Shown here: positions 36,416-47,484 of the stretch, piece by piece
Numbering within the stretch: position 1 is the stretch's first letter
Layout of the letters: each line of letters begins with the position of its first letter
NCBI GenBank assembly: GCA_033030425.1
Contig: JAUFSD010000017.1
Location: 1 to 64,000, forward strand
Reading direction: 5' to 3'
DNA: 64,000 bases
Origin: Verpa conica
Taxonomy: Eukaryota; Ascomycota; Pezizomycetes; Pezizales; Morchellaceae
Translations under genes and position numbers: made by a program
Notes under the pieces: generated by a model
The model's input: the letters and a program-made list of their open reading frames with translations, nothing else
Databases searched by the model: none
What the model was told of the DNA's origin: nothing

Positions 36416-37345
36416 CTAGACCCCCAAGATCTCCCCGCCTTTCCTCTTAATCTCCTCCCTGTTCAGAAGCTCTGCCACCATCGTATGCCCACTCCTTATC
36501 GCAACATCTACTAGCAATACCCCTCCCTCTAGCTCCATCTCCGCCCCCCGATTCAAAAACTCCGCTGCTTCCTCCACTCTCCCATCCGCACAAGCCAACA
36601 TCAAAGGTGTTAACCCATCCTCATTAGCTGTGTTCAAATCACACCCGCTCTCCAGCAATATATTCACCATGTCATAGTTTTTATACCTCATCGCCAATAA
36701 CAATGGTGTGTCACCATCCCCATCCACCACAAGCACATCTGCCCCATGCGCCAACAAGACCTCTACGCACCTGGTATGGCCGTACTGCGCAGCGAGAGTC
36801 AAACAGCTACTGCGATGGCTGTTCCGCGCGTTCACGTCAGCGCCTGCGGACAGTAGCAGCTGTAGCATAGCTATGCGGCCGCGGCGGCACAGGTTAAATG
36901 TATTGGGCTCGTACCCGTACCCGTTAATATCTGGGCTTACACCATGCGAGAGGAGCAGCGATGCAATATCAAGATGATCTTTTCTGATAGCAGTCGGGAG
37001 GGTGATTTCACCATTGCCAGGGTCGACACCGTTAGCAATAAGGAACTTGGCGGCAGCAAGGCGGCCGTATTCACAGGCCATGCGAAAGGCAGCATTTGTG
37101 ATGTCAGAGGGGATAGTAGGGGGGTCGTGGGTGAATATTGTTGCGAGGAGGGAAGTCTGCTGATTCTTTGAGGCCCAGCAGATGGCGGGGAGGTCATCTT
37201 TGGGGGCCAAGGCGTGCTGGAGCATCTGGTATGAGAGACGGGAGTACAGGGATCGGCAAGCAAGTAGGAGGTTAGAGAGCGAGCTGGGAGGGAGGTTAGA
37301 GGCGACATCGGACAGGAGCTCGTTGGGGAGACTGAGGAGCGACAT
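36416..37345 (-). CDS. F-box and ankyrin-repeat protein, 309 aa
   Basis: An intronless ORF. The start is the ATG at 37345, since the open frame continues upstream only to a TTG. Residues 1-40 form an F-box (SLPNELLSDVASNLPPSSL, then LLLACRSLY), the motif that binds Skp1 in SCF ubiquitin ligases. About six ankyrin repeats follow (for example TAAFRMACEYGRLAAAKFLI-like, SSCLTLAAQYGHTRCVEVLL, DTPLLLAMRYKNYDMVNILL, LTPLMLACADGRVEEAAEFL), to about residue 295. The inferred role is a substrate-recruiting adaptor of an SCF ligase, with ankyrins binding the target. Genes of this class are often expanded in filamentous fungi. The coding region is GC-richer than its AT-rich flanks. Confidence 0.85.
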   Translation of the reverse strand: MSLLSLPNELLSDVASNLPPSSLSNLLLACRSLYSRLSYQMLQHALAPKDDLPAICWASKNQQTSLLATIFTHDPPTIPSDITNAAFRMACEYGRLAAAKFLIANGVDPGNGEITLPTAIRKDHLDIASLLLSHGVSPDINGYGYEPNTFNLCRRGRIAMLQLLLSAGADVNARNSHRSSCLTLAAQYGHTRCVEVLLAHGADVLVVDGDGDTPLLLAMRYKNYDMVNILLESGCDLNTANEDGLTPLMLACADGRVEEAAEFLNRGAEMELEGGVLLVDVAIRSGHTMVAELLNREEIKRKGGEILGV

Positions 37346-38892
37346 CGCAGGGGAATATTTGTCCAAGTGGGCCAATTCGATTGCGGTGTCATAGTCATAT
37401 ATGAGTCAGGGTTAGGTTTGCAAGGATCTTATGTCTGCTGTGTTCCGATTGGCTGCCTAATACTCGAGCTCTTGGGTAAAAGGTGTCTACTATTATACTC
37501 TTTGCACAAATAAAGGAATAATTTATACATTTGCCTATTTTTACGACGCAGGTTAGCCTGTCGTACGACAGAGAATAACAGTTTTCGAAACCCCATTAGG
37601 TATTACACGATAGGAATCTAGTAATTAGTAGATAGCAGAGGTCGCATTTCTTGGCCATTCTAGTCTAAAATATCAAAGTGAATCAAGGTATATTTAATCT
37701 AAGACCTATGGTAGTAACTACAGCTACAACCGTGCCTTGAAAATATTCAACTCCCCGCTCCCATCTTCATATTTACTAAGAGTACAAGCAACATACATAT
37801 CTAAGATATGACACCTAAACTATGATTCGCCTAAATTTTGGAATACCCTAGGTTCTATACGAGGGATGCGATCTCCATCGTTCGCAACGGGCACTTCTTG
37901 ACTTAATTAAGTGCATAGGGCCTCCAGGCTACAACTCATTCGGGGCGCTGAAGAGGAACAACGGTTGAAAAGGTTACAATCACTCGACCCTTTGATAAGC
38001 TAATAATCGCCCCAGGCTATATAAATAATCGATATATCCACACTTCAACACGACCATTCAAGTTTGCGGTCTACTTCTGAAATCCTATCTCCTAGATTGC
38101 TCTTCCTTGTTGAAACTAGTGAGGGGAGGTTTATTCTTACCCTTTGGGTCATTTCATTTATTCCGCTACTATGTGTTTATTTTTTTTTATTTTGTTTCTA
38201 ATTTCTTTCCGTAATGGTGTTTAGGCGTCTCGATAATCGAAACTAGCTAGAATCAACTATCAGATAGTGTAGATGACTCACTCGGAAACACTGTATAAAG
38301 AAAATTGTAACGTCCGGTAATCCTTATTGGGTTAGAATTGCCCTTCTCCTGGTAGATCAACTGTTTTATCTAATCCAACTCTCGGTTACGGCGCTACGCT
38401 ACTACAGCATACATAAATTACTCGGAATCTTCTCGTCTAATGTCAAGAATGCAAGAGCCTTATTGGGGCATTACTATGAATTGGTACTTTTTTATTTTTC
38501 AAGAGGGATGTTATGGTTAAGAATGCGCGGGGGCATTTTAAAAGTGTAGAGATTGGGCGGGATTAATAGAAACTTTCAACCCAGTACGTACTACTAATTC
38601 TTAAAGGATATTAGTTTATTTACTAATCATAGACATAGAGAAGTAAAGAACAGAAGAAGCGAGACAAAGGCACTGAGGGATGCACTAAATTGATTTGTAG
38701 ATATATTGAAGTCTAAATTAACTCCTATAAAAGACAGAACCATAGGAATTCATATTCCCCATAAAGGTCGAAGCATAGTTGCTAGCTAATATTCTTAGAG
38801 AAGAGACAAGAAATAACTAACAAACACCCCATTTAAGATTACACCAGAAAGGATAGATCCACCTCTCTCCATCAACCCACGCGCACCCATGA
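37346..38892. other. Intergenic upstream of the F-box gene
   Basis: AT-rich, no supported gene. Contains a lone copy of the 14-bp palindrome seen as an array at 1066-1976. Confidence 0.55.
37558..37571. repeat. Solo 14-bp palindrome
   Basis: CTGTCGTACGACAG is perfectly self-complementary and matches the array core at 1066-1976, including the outer C and G. It lies about 210 bp upstream of the F-box/ankyrin start codon, where a regulatory site could be. It may be chance. Confidence 0.4.
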
Positions 38893-39234
38893 CTAAGGGC
38901 ATGTCGGAGTCTGACATGGGTAGGTGCTAACATTGAACGCCCTAAAAACCACGTATTGGGAAGGCACGTCCGTCGAAGTTCCCTCCCCTGCGCGATATCT
39001 CAAATTCTCGCAAGCCAGGTCCCCATAGAGATCAATAAGTAAATTTCTGTCTGGGTCGTTGAAATAGACCGAGGTGACGTTTTTATCTGCTGGCAGTGGC
39101 AAACATGTCGCTGGGATATCGCCCGTGAAGGTCTCGCTCGTACCGTCAGTGTAGGTCGGGGTAAAGGTCCAAACGGCGTTAACTACAGCCGTGAACGAGG
39201 TGAGAATAGCGATAGCCTGAACTGGGGAGAGCAT
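38893..39234 (-). CDS. Small secreted cysteine-containing protein, 113 aa
   Basis: Single exon from the ATG at 39234. A clear signal peptide (first ~20 residues, cleavage near VVNA) leads into a mature domain of about 93 residues. The domain has cysteines in ATCLPLPA, LACENLRY and the C-terminal PCQTPTC, and two N-glycosylation sites (NVT, NVS). It resembles the protein at 41227-41583 in length, in the NA-V-W start of the mature chain, in the Y(T/S)D block, in the LY.D.(A/G)C motif and in the C-rich end. I infer a lineage-specific secreted or effector-like family. Confidence 0.7.
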   Translation of the reverse strand: MLSPVQAIAILTSFTAVVNAVWTFTPTYTDGTSETFTGDIPATCLPLPADKNVTSVYFNDPDRNLLIDLYGDLACENLRYRAGEGTSTDVPSQYVVFRAFNVSTYPCQTPTCP

Positions 39235-41226
39235 TCTAGAATATCATTAGAATTTACGGTAATTTTGTGAATGTTAGGAGTAATACATACGTAGTAGGGT
39301 TACTAAAGTATGAAATGTTCTACGGTAATGTGGGAAATATGTCGCGTACTGGTTGAATAGATCTCTGGATGGGGCAGATGGGGTACATTTTATATCTGTC
39401 TTTGAACATACTGGACGCCCTAGGGCAAGGGATACTTTTCACTCCTCGTATCTGATTACCATTCACGTAGATAGTGGCATCACCTGTTCAGTAGCCCACC
39501 CGACAAACTGAAGAACGAGGCACAGTAAGCTGTATACAACCGGGTTGTGTTATAATCATTTTTTACGAATTCTAGTAAACCAGATCAAAGCGCTAGCCGA
39601 GAAAAATTCATTTTAGCAATATATTCCTTATACTGGTAGTACTAGAAGTTATAGCTAGACGTGACTGTGTTATAATCTGGGGTTACCCGACAGCCTAAAT
39701 GTAAACCCGGGAATAAAATCATTACTAATCATTTCAGTTCCTCCAAAAATGAATTCATTGGGTGATATTTTTAGTATGCGTGACTTCCCATCCTTCAAGG
39801 CAGGGGCGACGGGTAGTCGTTACATAACTTGGGATACGGCTTACTCTATCACTAGGAGTGGGGTTTATTAATAGATATGCATGACATTGGGTCAGAGCAG
39901 ATACATTTATGCCGCTTTCAAAGTCCAATGGAGCACAATTGCGTTCTAGACAGGTTTTCGAGCCAGCACTCCTGTCGCTCCCAGATTTCCCTTGAGGATC
40001 CTAGTAAATATACCTACAATGTCAATACTCGGGAATAATAGAGGCGATAACCAGTGGCTTTGAGAAAGCTGTCTATAAAAGAGCACATTTGCAGCGGGCG
40101 GCTTAACCGTGAGCCATCGGAGAATCCGTAGGGAGTATTGATATCGCTAGATTCAACTACATATATGCCAGAGCCTACCTACCAGAGCCGCGGGAAACAC
40201 TACTAGTAATAGATCTTAGTATGGAAAAGTGATACATCACATCTTAAACCGTATTTGGGTACAGGCAAGTCCACCCGAAGGTAGTGGTGAGTCGTCTAGC
40301 GGTTTCTTTGACACTACCAATATGCGCCTGCGTACATTGTAGGGTAGTGAAGTTATAAGAACTTGAAATTTTGTCACTACTGTGATTTCGGACACCATAC
40401 ATCTATACTTAAAAGCAAAGTTGAAAGAGCGATGTAAACGGTCATATGCCTAAACGAAGTAGCTAATCAAAGAACCCGAGACCCCTTTGGCTCTTCATTC
40501 TATTTAGGAAAACCCAACCTTTTTTCGTCTATTTTTGGCTCGTACTCGATAGATACCGTAAGCCCTAGATAAATCTTGACTGGCTTGCAATAATACGAGT
40601 GTATTATACCAACTACGGCAATTTTTTGGTGTGCTGAGGTCAGTTTTACTTACGTTATTTCAATCATTAAACCAGGATAGCTTAACGAATAGAGCTCTCG
40701 GCAACGTTTCAGATGTAGGGTACCAAATGCATACGGTAGTTAAACCTACCTCGATTACTGGATCCGATTTCAATCCGTATCCAATTATGCAGGTATATAT
40801 TTAGCCACAGGTGTTCTTGGCGATAAAGGCTTTAAACGTCACTTGGATCCAATAATGTTGGCGCTCCCACCAAAACTCGCGTGAAGCTTGTAACAAGATA
40901 ACTCCAAACCATGTAGATAAGACAAAACACTGTTTGGTTGAAGTTCCCAATTGAACTCTATCTGATTATTATTATTGTCACTTTGGCTACTTTTCTTCCC
41001 TTTATGGTTATTTTTGTTGCTGCTGTCTCATCGCACATATGATTTTAATAGGTCACTCACAGTTGCAATAATTCCAACGACTTAGTAAACAACCAGCCAG
41101 GTATACACTGGTAAAATCCTCAGTCAATTTGAAACCACCACGTACATGGCGAACTACAAAAATAATATGACGAGCTACAAAAGTAATATTTTGCACAATG
41201 CTAACGAACTTCCCCAGACATAATGA
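39235..41226. other. Intergenic between two secreted-protein paralogues
   Basis: No supported gene. The right half carries one copy of an interspersed repeat (40863-41111) whose other copy lies at 42262-42480. Confidence 0.55.
40863..41111. repeat. Interspersed repeat, copy A (~250 bp)
   Basis: Begins CTCCCACCAAAACTCGCGTG and continues AAGCTTGT..CCAAAACCAT-like, GATAAGA, TTATGGTTATTTTTGTTGC, CTCATCGCACA, TTTTA(A/G)TAGGTC, GTTGCAA.AATTCC. The copy at 42262-42480 matches throughout with scattered differences. It is probably an old transposon or part of a segmental duplication. Confidence 0.6.
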
Positions 41227-41583
41227 TCAAGCCGGTAGGGGTGAAACAGTGCAAGGGCCAGGGCTCAACCTGCAAGGAATGACAACTTTGAAAGACCCTA
41301 CTCTTTCTCCTGGTGTTATCTCGTTGAAAGCATTTGTTGGCACAGTTCTGCTATAATAAACGCAGCCTGTATCCGAATAAAGTTGGACACGCGATTGGTC
41401 TGAGGCGGGGTCGCCAATATATATGCTGATCGGTCGCTTGTTTGTTGGCAACGCTCGGCATTCATCGTAGTTTACTCCCCATACTTGGTCTTCAGTGTTG
41501 TCTGAGTAGGCTATGGTGCCGAACCAGGCGTTGGCAACACCAATACATGTAGTAAGGAGGAAAAGCTGATGCGGAAAGAGCAT
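41227..41583 (-). CDS. Small secreted cysteine-containing protein, 118 aa
   Basis: Single exon from the ATG at 41583. The signal peptide is MLFPHQLFLLTTCIGVANA. The mature part begins WFGTIAYSD and carries cysteines in YDECRALP, DTGCVYY, IPCRLS and GPCTVS. Length and cysteine layout parallel the 38893-39234 protein, with which it shares low but collinear similarity, so the two are probably paralogues about 2 kb apart on the same strand. Function unknown; extracellular or host-facing by inference. Confidence 0.7.
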   Translation of the reverse strand: MLFPHQLFLLTTCIGVANAWFGTIAYSDNTEDQVWGVNYDECRALPTNKRPISIYIGDPASDQSRVQLYSDTGCVYYSRTVPTNAFNEITPGERVGSFKVVIPCRLSPGPCTVSPLPA

Positions 41584-42063
41584 GTTTTGTGTTGATAATC
41601 TTAAAGATTTCAGTAATTGACGCCATCTAGATGATCAGTAGATGGGATTGTGTACCTTTACTATGAGGGTTTAGGAAGTACAGGGAAGCACAAGCTCGGA
41701 AGCCGTAATACAAAAAAGATTAGACTTTCCTGGGGTAGATGCTCTAGAGATTTGCAGCTATACCAAAACCTCCGGGGCGTAAACAATTTAAAGCTATCGT
41801 TACGGTATACAATTCTACTATGACATCATGAATCCAAAATCCACTGCTGTATTATCGGGGTCAGAGCACCCTAGCCCAATTTGTGATACGAGGTGTTACA
41901 AGCTTCGTATCGTCGTACCGACCAATGATCGCTGATTGTCTGTAATGTGGCAGAAGAATACGAGTAAACTATCCCCTGGAAGGTTTGATCTACGTCACCC
42001 TACTCTTCTGAGACTTTGGCAACTATCTATGGCGTTACCACTTGAGATTCAGTTTTATTGATA

Positions 42064-42215
42064 CAGTTTTCGGTAGAATTATTGTGGAAATGTGGCGTGC
42101 AAGTCTAACGATATTGATTGGTCTCCTTGGTTCTCGGCGGAGGTTCCAACATCAGTATTGGCTACAAAACCCCTGCTCATAACCCATGTTTCCGCAATAA
42201 TTCTACCGGAAACTG
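42064..42215. mobile_element. MITE, 152 bp, TA-flanked (mariner-like), family copy 1
   Basis: Inverted ends CAGTTTTCGGTAGAATTATT and CAGTTTCCGGTAGAATTATT (reverse complement of the right end) extend about 30 bp. TA flanks both sides (42062-42063, 42216-42217). The 149-bp element at 46990-47138 has the same end consensus. The interior is non-coding. Confidence 0.7.
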
Positions 42216-42261
42216 TAGAACATACCCAGATGTTCATTAAGACGTCGGAAAAGTTTTAGCT

Positions 42262-42480
42262 GCAGTCCCACCAAAACTCGCGTGAAGCTTGTCCCAAAAC
42301 CATCTAGATAAGAAAAAAAAATACTTCCTCGAACTCTCACTGGTTATTATATTTACTGTAATTCTTTTTTTCTTCATGGCTATTTTTATTGCTACTACCT
42401 CATCGCACACAGTTTTAGTAGGTCGCTTAAAGTTGCAACAATTCCGACGCCTTAAAGAACCCGGGTATATTAGCACCGTG
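42262..42480. repeat. Interspersed repeat, copy B
   Basis: Second copy of the repeat described at 40863-41111, in the same orientation, about 1.4 kb away and just after the MITE at 42064-42215. The frames within it on both strands look incidental. Confidence 0.6.
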
Positions 42481-43199
42481 GTACACTTTCGTAGTAAACC
42501 AAATAGCAAGAACCGGACAAGACTCTCAGAAAGAACAGTCAAAGGAGGGATTCTCGCCCATATCGTTCCTAGAGCGGGTTCCTATACTGTATCATGATGC
42601 AGCGATATATGTGATACGGCACTAAGAAGACTTAGATCACGGGTTTATCCAAATCACTACATCATTACCCCCCAATAGTCTACTCTATATAGACGTCGAA
42701 AAGGCTTTCAAATGGCGTTGCCTTGGCGCTACTCGGGAGGCTGCTTTTGACCTGTGGGATCTACCGTACTATTTGGTATGGAATAATGTTTTGGCACACC
42801 TAATAAATTTGTGTTTGGCTGTGCGTACCCTTTCTTTATTGGCAATTTCTGTGCTGTCATAGACTCTTCCTCTTTATCCCTTTCCATGTCCAAGTATTTC
42901 CAGTTTATATCACTCCATCCCTCTTAGGCTGGCTACTTGTTCTGCGCAGGCAACCGGTAGTACCGTACTGGGATAACCTGAATTTGGGTCTGTAGAGAGC
43001 GCATGGTAGCACGGGGCGAACAGTGACATATTTATAGAGAAAAACGATACTTCAATTCTTCTCCGTCTAGCAGGAACTGTCACTATATGGTTTGATAATA
43101 ATCCTAAAGTGCACCCCCCACCCCCCCTCCTACTCCCTCACCGCCCCCACAGTCCCCTCTAGAATCTTCTTCACCCTTACCACCGCCCCCAGACCTCCA

Positions 43200-44380
43200 C
43201 CACCTTCCCAAAACATTTCACCAGTGCCAGCACTGCCCGCACAACACCAGCATATTCGCCCCACCGTACAAATCGTGCACATGTTCATCCCGAACTTCAT
43301 ATCCTGAGTGCTCACGACCTCTAGCCTCTGTATGGTCCTTCGTTTCCTTCTACCCTACGCTCCAACTCAACATGCCGCGCAACCCGTGAACCAGCTTCAC
43401 TGCGTCATCGTGCTCCTTCCACGCTGCCGTGGCACCAGCAACCCATGTAACCTCGATAAAACCGAGCTCATAGACCGTCGCATCGGCCAGCTAGGTGTGT
43501 GGAGTGGCATCGAAGCGGTGGTTTTAGTAGGCCCCGGAGGACGACTTGGTATCTGTGCGGGAGATGGAGGGGATGTAGTGAAGACAGGGGTCGATGAGGA
43601 GATGCCAGAGGTCGGAAAACCAGCCTTCGTGGAGGTCTTAGGGCCCGAGCCAGGGGCAGGTATTATAGGATCACATCATAGCGAGGCTAGAGGGGAAGCT
43701 GTGAGTGGTGGGAGAGGGGTAGTGCTAATGAGAGGAGAGGAGGGGGATATTAGTGCTGTAGAGGGTGGTGCTATGGTGGATCTCGTCAAAGGGTTCATCG
43801 GCGGGGCAGGATCTTGGCTCCATGATGTCCCAGAGCTGCTTGAGGACGCGGGTGTGTTACTATGGGGGGTTGGGGTTTAGGTTCTACTTTCGGAAACGTT
43901 GCAAAACACCAGGTCGCGTTGCGGCAACGGTGGCCCCATGACAGGAACTCGACTTCCTCCTCTTTCTTGAACCATTTCTTTACCACGGCATCGTCGGGAC
44001 CGGGGATCTAGCGTATGATTGGGTTTTCCGGAAGCCATTCCAAGCTTTTAGAGGTGGGCGAACGCAATAAAAGATAGTCTCTCTGAGAATCTTGCTGGCT
44101 GAGATCTTCTTGCTCTTGCTCGCGGGGCGAAAGGTGAAGTCCCCGTAGCCCCATTCCCCAGTAGGGCGATAAGAAAGGCTGTTACTGTGGCGGGAGCCAT
44201 TCTCGTAGGTTTACTTGGGCGCCAGCGTGTTGGTGCCCGCGGTAGTTGGTGGTATGTAGAGGTGATGGGGGACACTAGGAAGCGGGCCGGCTGGCAATGA
44301 CTTCCTCTAGTTCTAGGCGTGGCAACCGAGTAAGCCCGGTTGTTGCGCCAGAACCCCATGCCCACATGTAAACCACATAG
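43200..44380 (-). pseudogene. Decayed gene relic on the minus strand
   Basis: A GC-rich island in which protein-like segments sit in order but in different frames, with stops between them. Examples from 44320 downward are GEWGYGDFTFRPASKSKKIS with ILRETIFYCV; then LEWLPENPIIR, a TAG, and DAVVKKWFKKEEEVEFLSWG with RNATWCFATFPK; later LADATVYELGFIEVTWVAGA with EHDDAVKLVHGLRGM, a TAG, and EVRDEHVHDLYGGANMLVLC. A Ser/Pro/Thr-rich segment lies between. The plus-strand 190-codon frame (43308-43880) is probably a shadow. I do not recognise the parent protein. Unmodelled introns could explain some breaks. Confidence 0.4.
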
Positions 44381-45680
44381 TTTGCCTCCTACTCTATATG
44401 GAAGTCACGTTTAATTAGATGATACTATATTTATATAGAAATCTGACGGTGATTTAATACCGCACCCCAGCCTAGATGCGGAATATACCCGGCAAAGATC
44501 CTGACCCCACAAGAAGGTTTTGAACTCATTTTAGACGAAAGCTTAACGTAATTGCGTAATCGAGGGTGGACCCAGATAGCAGTAATCGCACCTGGAGGGG
44601 ACCTTGGGTATTGGGAGAATGTTTTTGAAACCTTAGATAATATACGGTTCTAGGTAGTAAGTACTACCTCGCCATATGCCCAAATTCTATTCTATCTTTA
44701 GTTGCAGTAGGGATATACCAAGTAGGAGGATCCTTCAAACGTATCCGGAATTTATTAATTGGGAGTGCTATGTCTTTCCTACGGGTCGCTTTTGTGAACC
44801 TGTGCCATAAACAAATTCCAGGATTTATTCCTCAGCACACAGTCCAATAAGTTACTAGCTACAGATTGTACGCACTGGAGGTAAACCAACCTATGAGCCG
44901 CAGTAGGTATACACAATATGAAAGTAGGAAAGATATGGTACCCGGCAAGGCTTTAAGACTACAAGTAAATCTCTCGGACCCCGTACTATATAAATTTTAA
45001 GCCCTAACTATAGTACGTCATAGGCATCCTAGGTTATCGTCCCAAAGTCATATGGTTAATGTCTACCCAACTAAGTCGCTGCTCCCACCCACTCCTCAGT
45101 TCCATATAAAGTGATATACTTCCAAACAGCAAAGCATTTAGTTAGAGTAGAGCTAGTGGCAACAGAACTCTTGATTATAGTTACCTCCTTCCTCAGTGTG
45201 ATACGGTGGTGGAGAGCAGCCAGGTGACTAAGCTGAGACAATTTTTCCGCTGACAAGCTTTTCCTCATAACGCTCATGCAGCCCTGTAGCTATAGAGCTA
45301 CCCAAGAGAATACAAATTATGCCCATTCACACTCTGTTTTCCCTGTTTATTCTCCTGACAGTTTAGCCTGGGGTGAAAAAAGTTCTTATATAACATCCAA
45401 AGACACAAGTAAAATATACATCTCCCCCTTCTACTTAGATTCTACTAGTAGTTGCGCACGCAAAATTTACATGATATATAGAAGTGATTCTCGCCATCAG
45501 ATTAGAGAAATGTTAGCCTAACATACAGTCCAATTGACTGTATGTAAAGGATATCTGGCTCTATCCTATCGATCAAATATATTACGTTAAACACCATTTA
45601 TCTTAAAGCCCCATGGCCATTATCTTTCACGTCCCAGCCGTACGCCCTTCAAACACTACCCGAGTAAGCTCAAAAGAATA
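44381..45680. other. Intergenic, no supported gene
   Basis: Short frames only; nothing recognisable. Confidence 0.55.
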
Positions 45681-46638
45681 TTATTTATCCTTCACTATCG
45701 GCCCTTCTACACCAAGCTCATAAAGAGCCTTCCCTTGCATCTCCTGCGGCACCTGGGTAGATGACCCTATCTCAACTGGCGGATCCTCCGGGAGTATCTC
45801 AATTTTTTCCTTGTAATTTCGCTTTCGCTTTCGTAAAAAATATGTACCGAGGACCCCCGAAAGTGCAACTACGAATACACCAACGCCGATCCCGGCAGCG
45901 CCACCAGCAGATAATCCTGAAGAACCAGAAGGTGTCGGGGTTGAACTGGGTAAGGAAGTGACTAGAGTGCTTGGTATCGCCGATGAAGATGTTGGGTTTG
46001 TTGTGTTTGTTATGTTTGTTGAGCTTGTTGAATTTGTTTCATTTGTTGTGTTTGTTGCATTTGTTGTGTTAGCATTGGGTCCCCATACAGGACCGTACAG
46101 GGCTGGATTCTCAAAGCCTCTTGGGTTACAACTGCTTATAAGGGCGGTTGAGGGCGGGCATTCTTCATGAGCACTACTGCAGCACCAGTCTTGTCCAATT
46201 GAGTTAATATAAGGTCGGAGAATAGACAAGAAGTCTAGGATCACACACAGTACTGGCTATCAAAGGTACAACGTATTTGGTCGTCGACGACCTCGGTAGT
46301 GCTATTGTTAACATAATCACAAGCGGTTTGTGCCCCACCCCGACAGCTGTATTAATATTAGCCTTGATCACTAGATGAGCCTCTCTGGGACCTAGACATA
46401 TTCTGACGTCGATGGGGATGCGTACGGTTCGTAGGGCGGACAACACCACCATAATGTATCTATTGCAGCACCGTCTGTGACACCTATACAAAGTCCACCT
46501 TCAACCCCAGCTATACCCATGTTCACCCATTAGCGAAACCATTGATACCATTCCGCACGTGAGCTACTTACCACAGCCAGGAAGGTAGCAGTCATCACCC
46601 TTACCGGGCGACATATGGATGGTCTGGTTGTAGGCCAT
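45681..46638 (-). CDS. Single-pass membrane protein with Cys-rich and Thr/Asn-rich ectodomain
   Basis: Proposed exons are 46638-46572, 46498-46426, 46346-46249 and 46189-45681 (introns 73, 79 and 59 bp), giving 248 residues in frame. The ectodomain has paired cysteines (DDCYLPGCGGLC, LWWCCPP, CRGGAQTACDYV, WCCSS..ECP). Next come a Thr/Asn/Ser stretch full of N-glycosylation sites, one membrane helix (GGAAGIGVGVFVVALSGVLG) and a basic stop-transfer RKRKRN. The tail is cytosolic. This layout is common among fungal plasma-membrane sensors or mucin-like proteins; a named family cannot be given. The frame stays open upstream of 46638 to an acceptor-like TTTTCCAG, and no signal peptide is present, so a 5' exon is probably missing. 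The third junction is the least certain. Confidence 0.6.
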
Positions 46639-46775
46639 GTTGCGCCAAGTTGTGGGTTGGTAGGTTTGAGGAATGAAGGACTGGAAAAAGGAGCATAGTT
46701 ATATCGGCTACAACTTGAAAGGGGCTGAGCTTGTGGGGGTTACGCGACTGCTAAGCTAAAATAAAGTATAGTCAT

Positions 46776-46893
46776 TTACTGGGTGGTGACGGATAATTGC
46801 CCGTTGACAAATCGCTTTAATCCAACAGGGGAGCTTTGTTTGGGAGATTGGACTTAATCAGAACTCCGGTCAATACCTGCCACCACCCAGTTA
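46776..46893. repeat. Short inverted repeat, ~118 bp
   Basis: TTACTGGGTGGTG at 46776 pairs with CACCACCCAGTTA ending 46893 (12 of 13). It lies in the 5' region of the membrane-protein gene and could be a MITE remnant. Confidence 0.4.
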
Positions 46894-46989
46894 GCGACTA
46901 CAGGGAAGTTCTAAGGCTACCGCCGATCGTGTGTCGATACCCAGTCGTAGTAGCCGCATTGCATAAACCTCAAGTTACTTCGAGGGGTG

Positions 46990-47138
46990 CAGTCTCTGGT
47001 AGAAAGATCGGGAAACGAAAAGCTTAGGTTCAGGCCTTTATTGGCCTTTCGCATTCTCAGCGAAGATTCTAGCAATAGTATTGGCCTAAGAACCCTTGTT
47101 GGCTACCCTTGTTTCCCAATATTTTCTACCAGAGGCTG
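46990..47138. mobile_element. MITE, 149 bp, family copy 2
   Basis: Ends CAGTCTCTGGTAGAAA and CAGCCTCTGGTAGAAA (right end reversed), followed by GGGAAAC at both ends, about 32 bp in all. They match the CAGTYTCYGGTAGAA consensus of the element at 42064-42215. Right flank TA; the left flank is TG, probably a mutated TA. Confidence 0.65.
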
Positions 47139-47225
47139 TATTATCATACTTACCTTAGATCTTAATCTCTATAGCAAACGGTAAAAAATATCGAGAAACA
47201 TATAGCTTGGGGCTGCTATAACGAG

Positions 47226-47484
47226 ATCGCCCTATAAGAATGTGAAATTAGAGTGGTATTATATCCTTATCCCTTATGCTGGTGTAAAATCCTGCCCCCC
47301 CAAAAGGGGCAGTGGCCTAGAAGGATCAAGGTTGTTTTAGGCTCAATTAGTCTAGATGATTGCCTCTTTTGGGGGGCAGCATTATTTACCAGCATAAGGG
47401 ATAGAAAACACTCACCACACTCTGGTCGGGAGTGCGTACCCTTACAAGGCGATTATTCTTATAACCCGACCCCTTATAGGGCGA
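47226..47484. mobile_element. Nested inverted-repeat element, 259 bp
   Basis: Outer ends ATCGCCCTATAAG and CTTATAGGGCGAT are exact inverted repeats. A second, longer inverted repeat of about 50 bp lies inside: TATCCCTTATGCTGGT..CTGCCCCCC at 47268 and its complement ending near 47404. No coding content. Probably a MITE; no target duplication is clear. Confidence 0.6.

Noticed and set aside
42237..42597. ORFs of ~100 codons on both strands within repeat copy B
   Set aside because: They coincide with an interspersed repeat, and the other copy does not preserve the same frames.
43308..43880. 190-codon plus-strand ORF
   Set aside because: Gly/Val-rich shadow of the Ser/Pro-rich segment on the opposite strand, where protein-like segments fit better.
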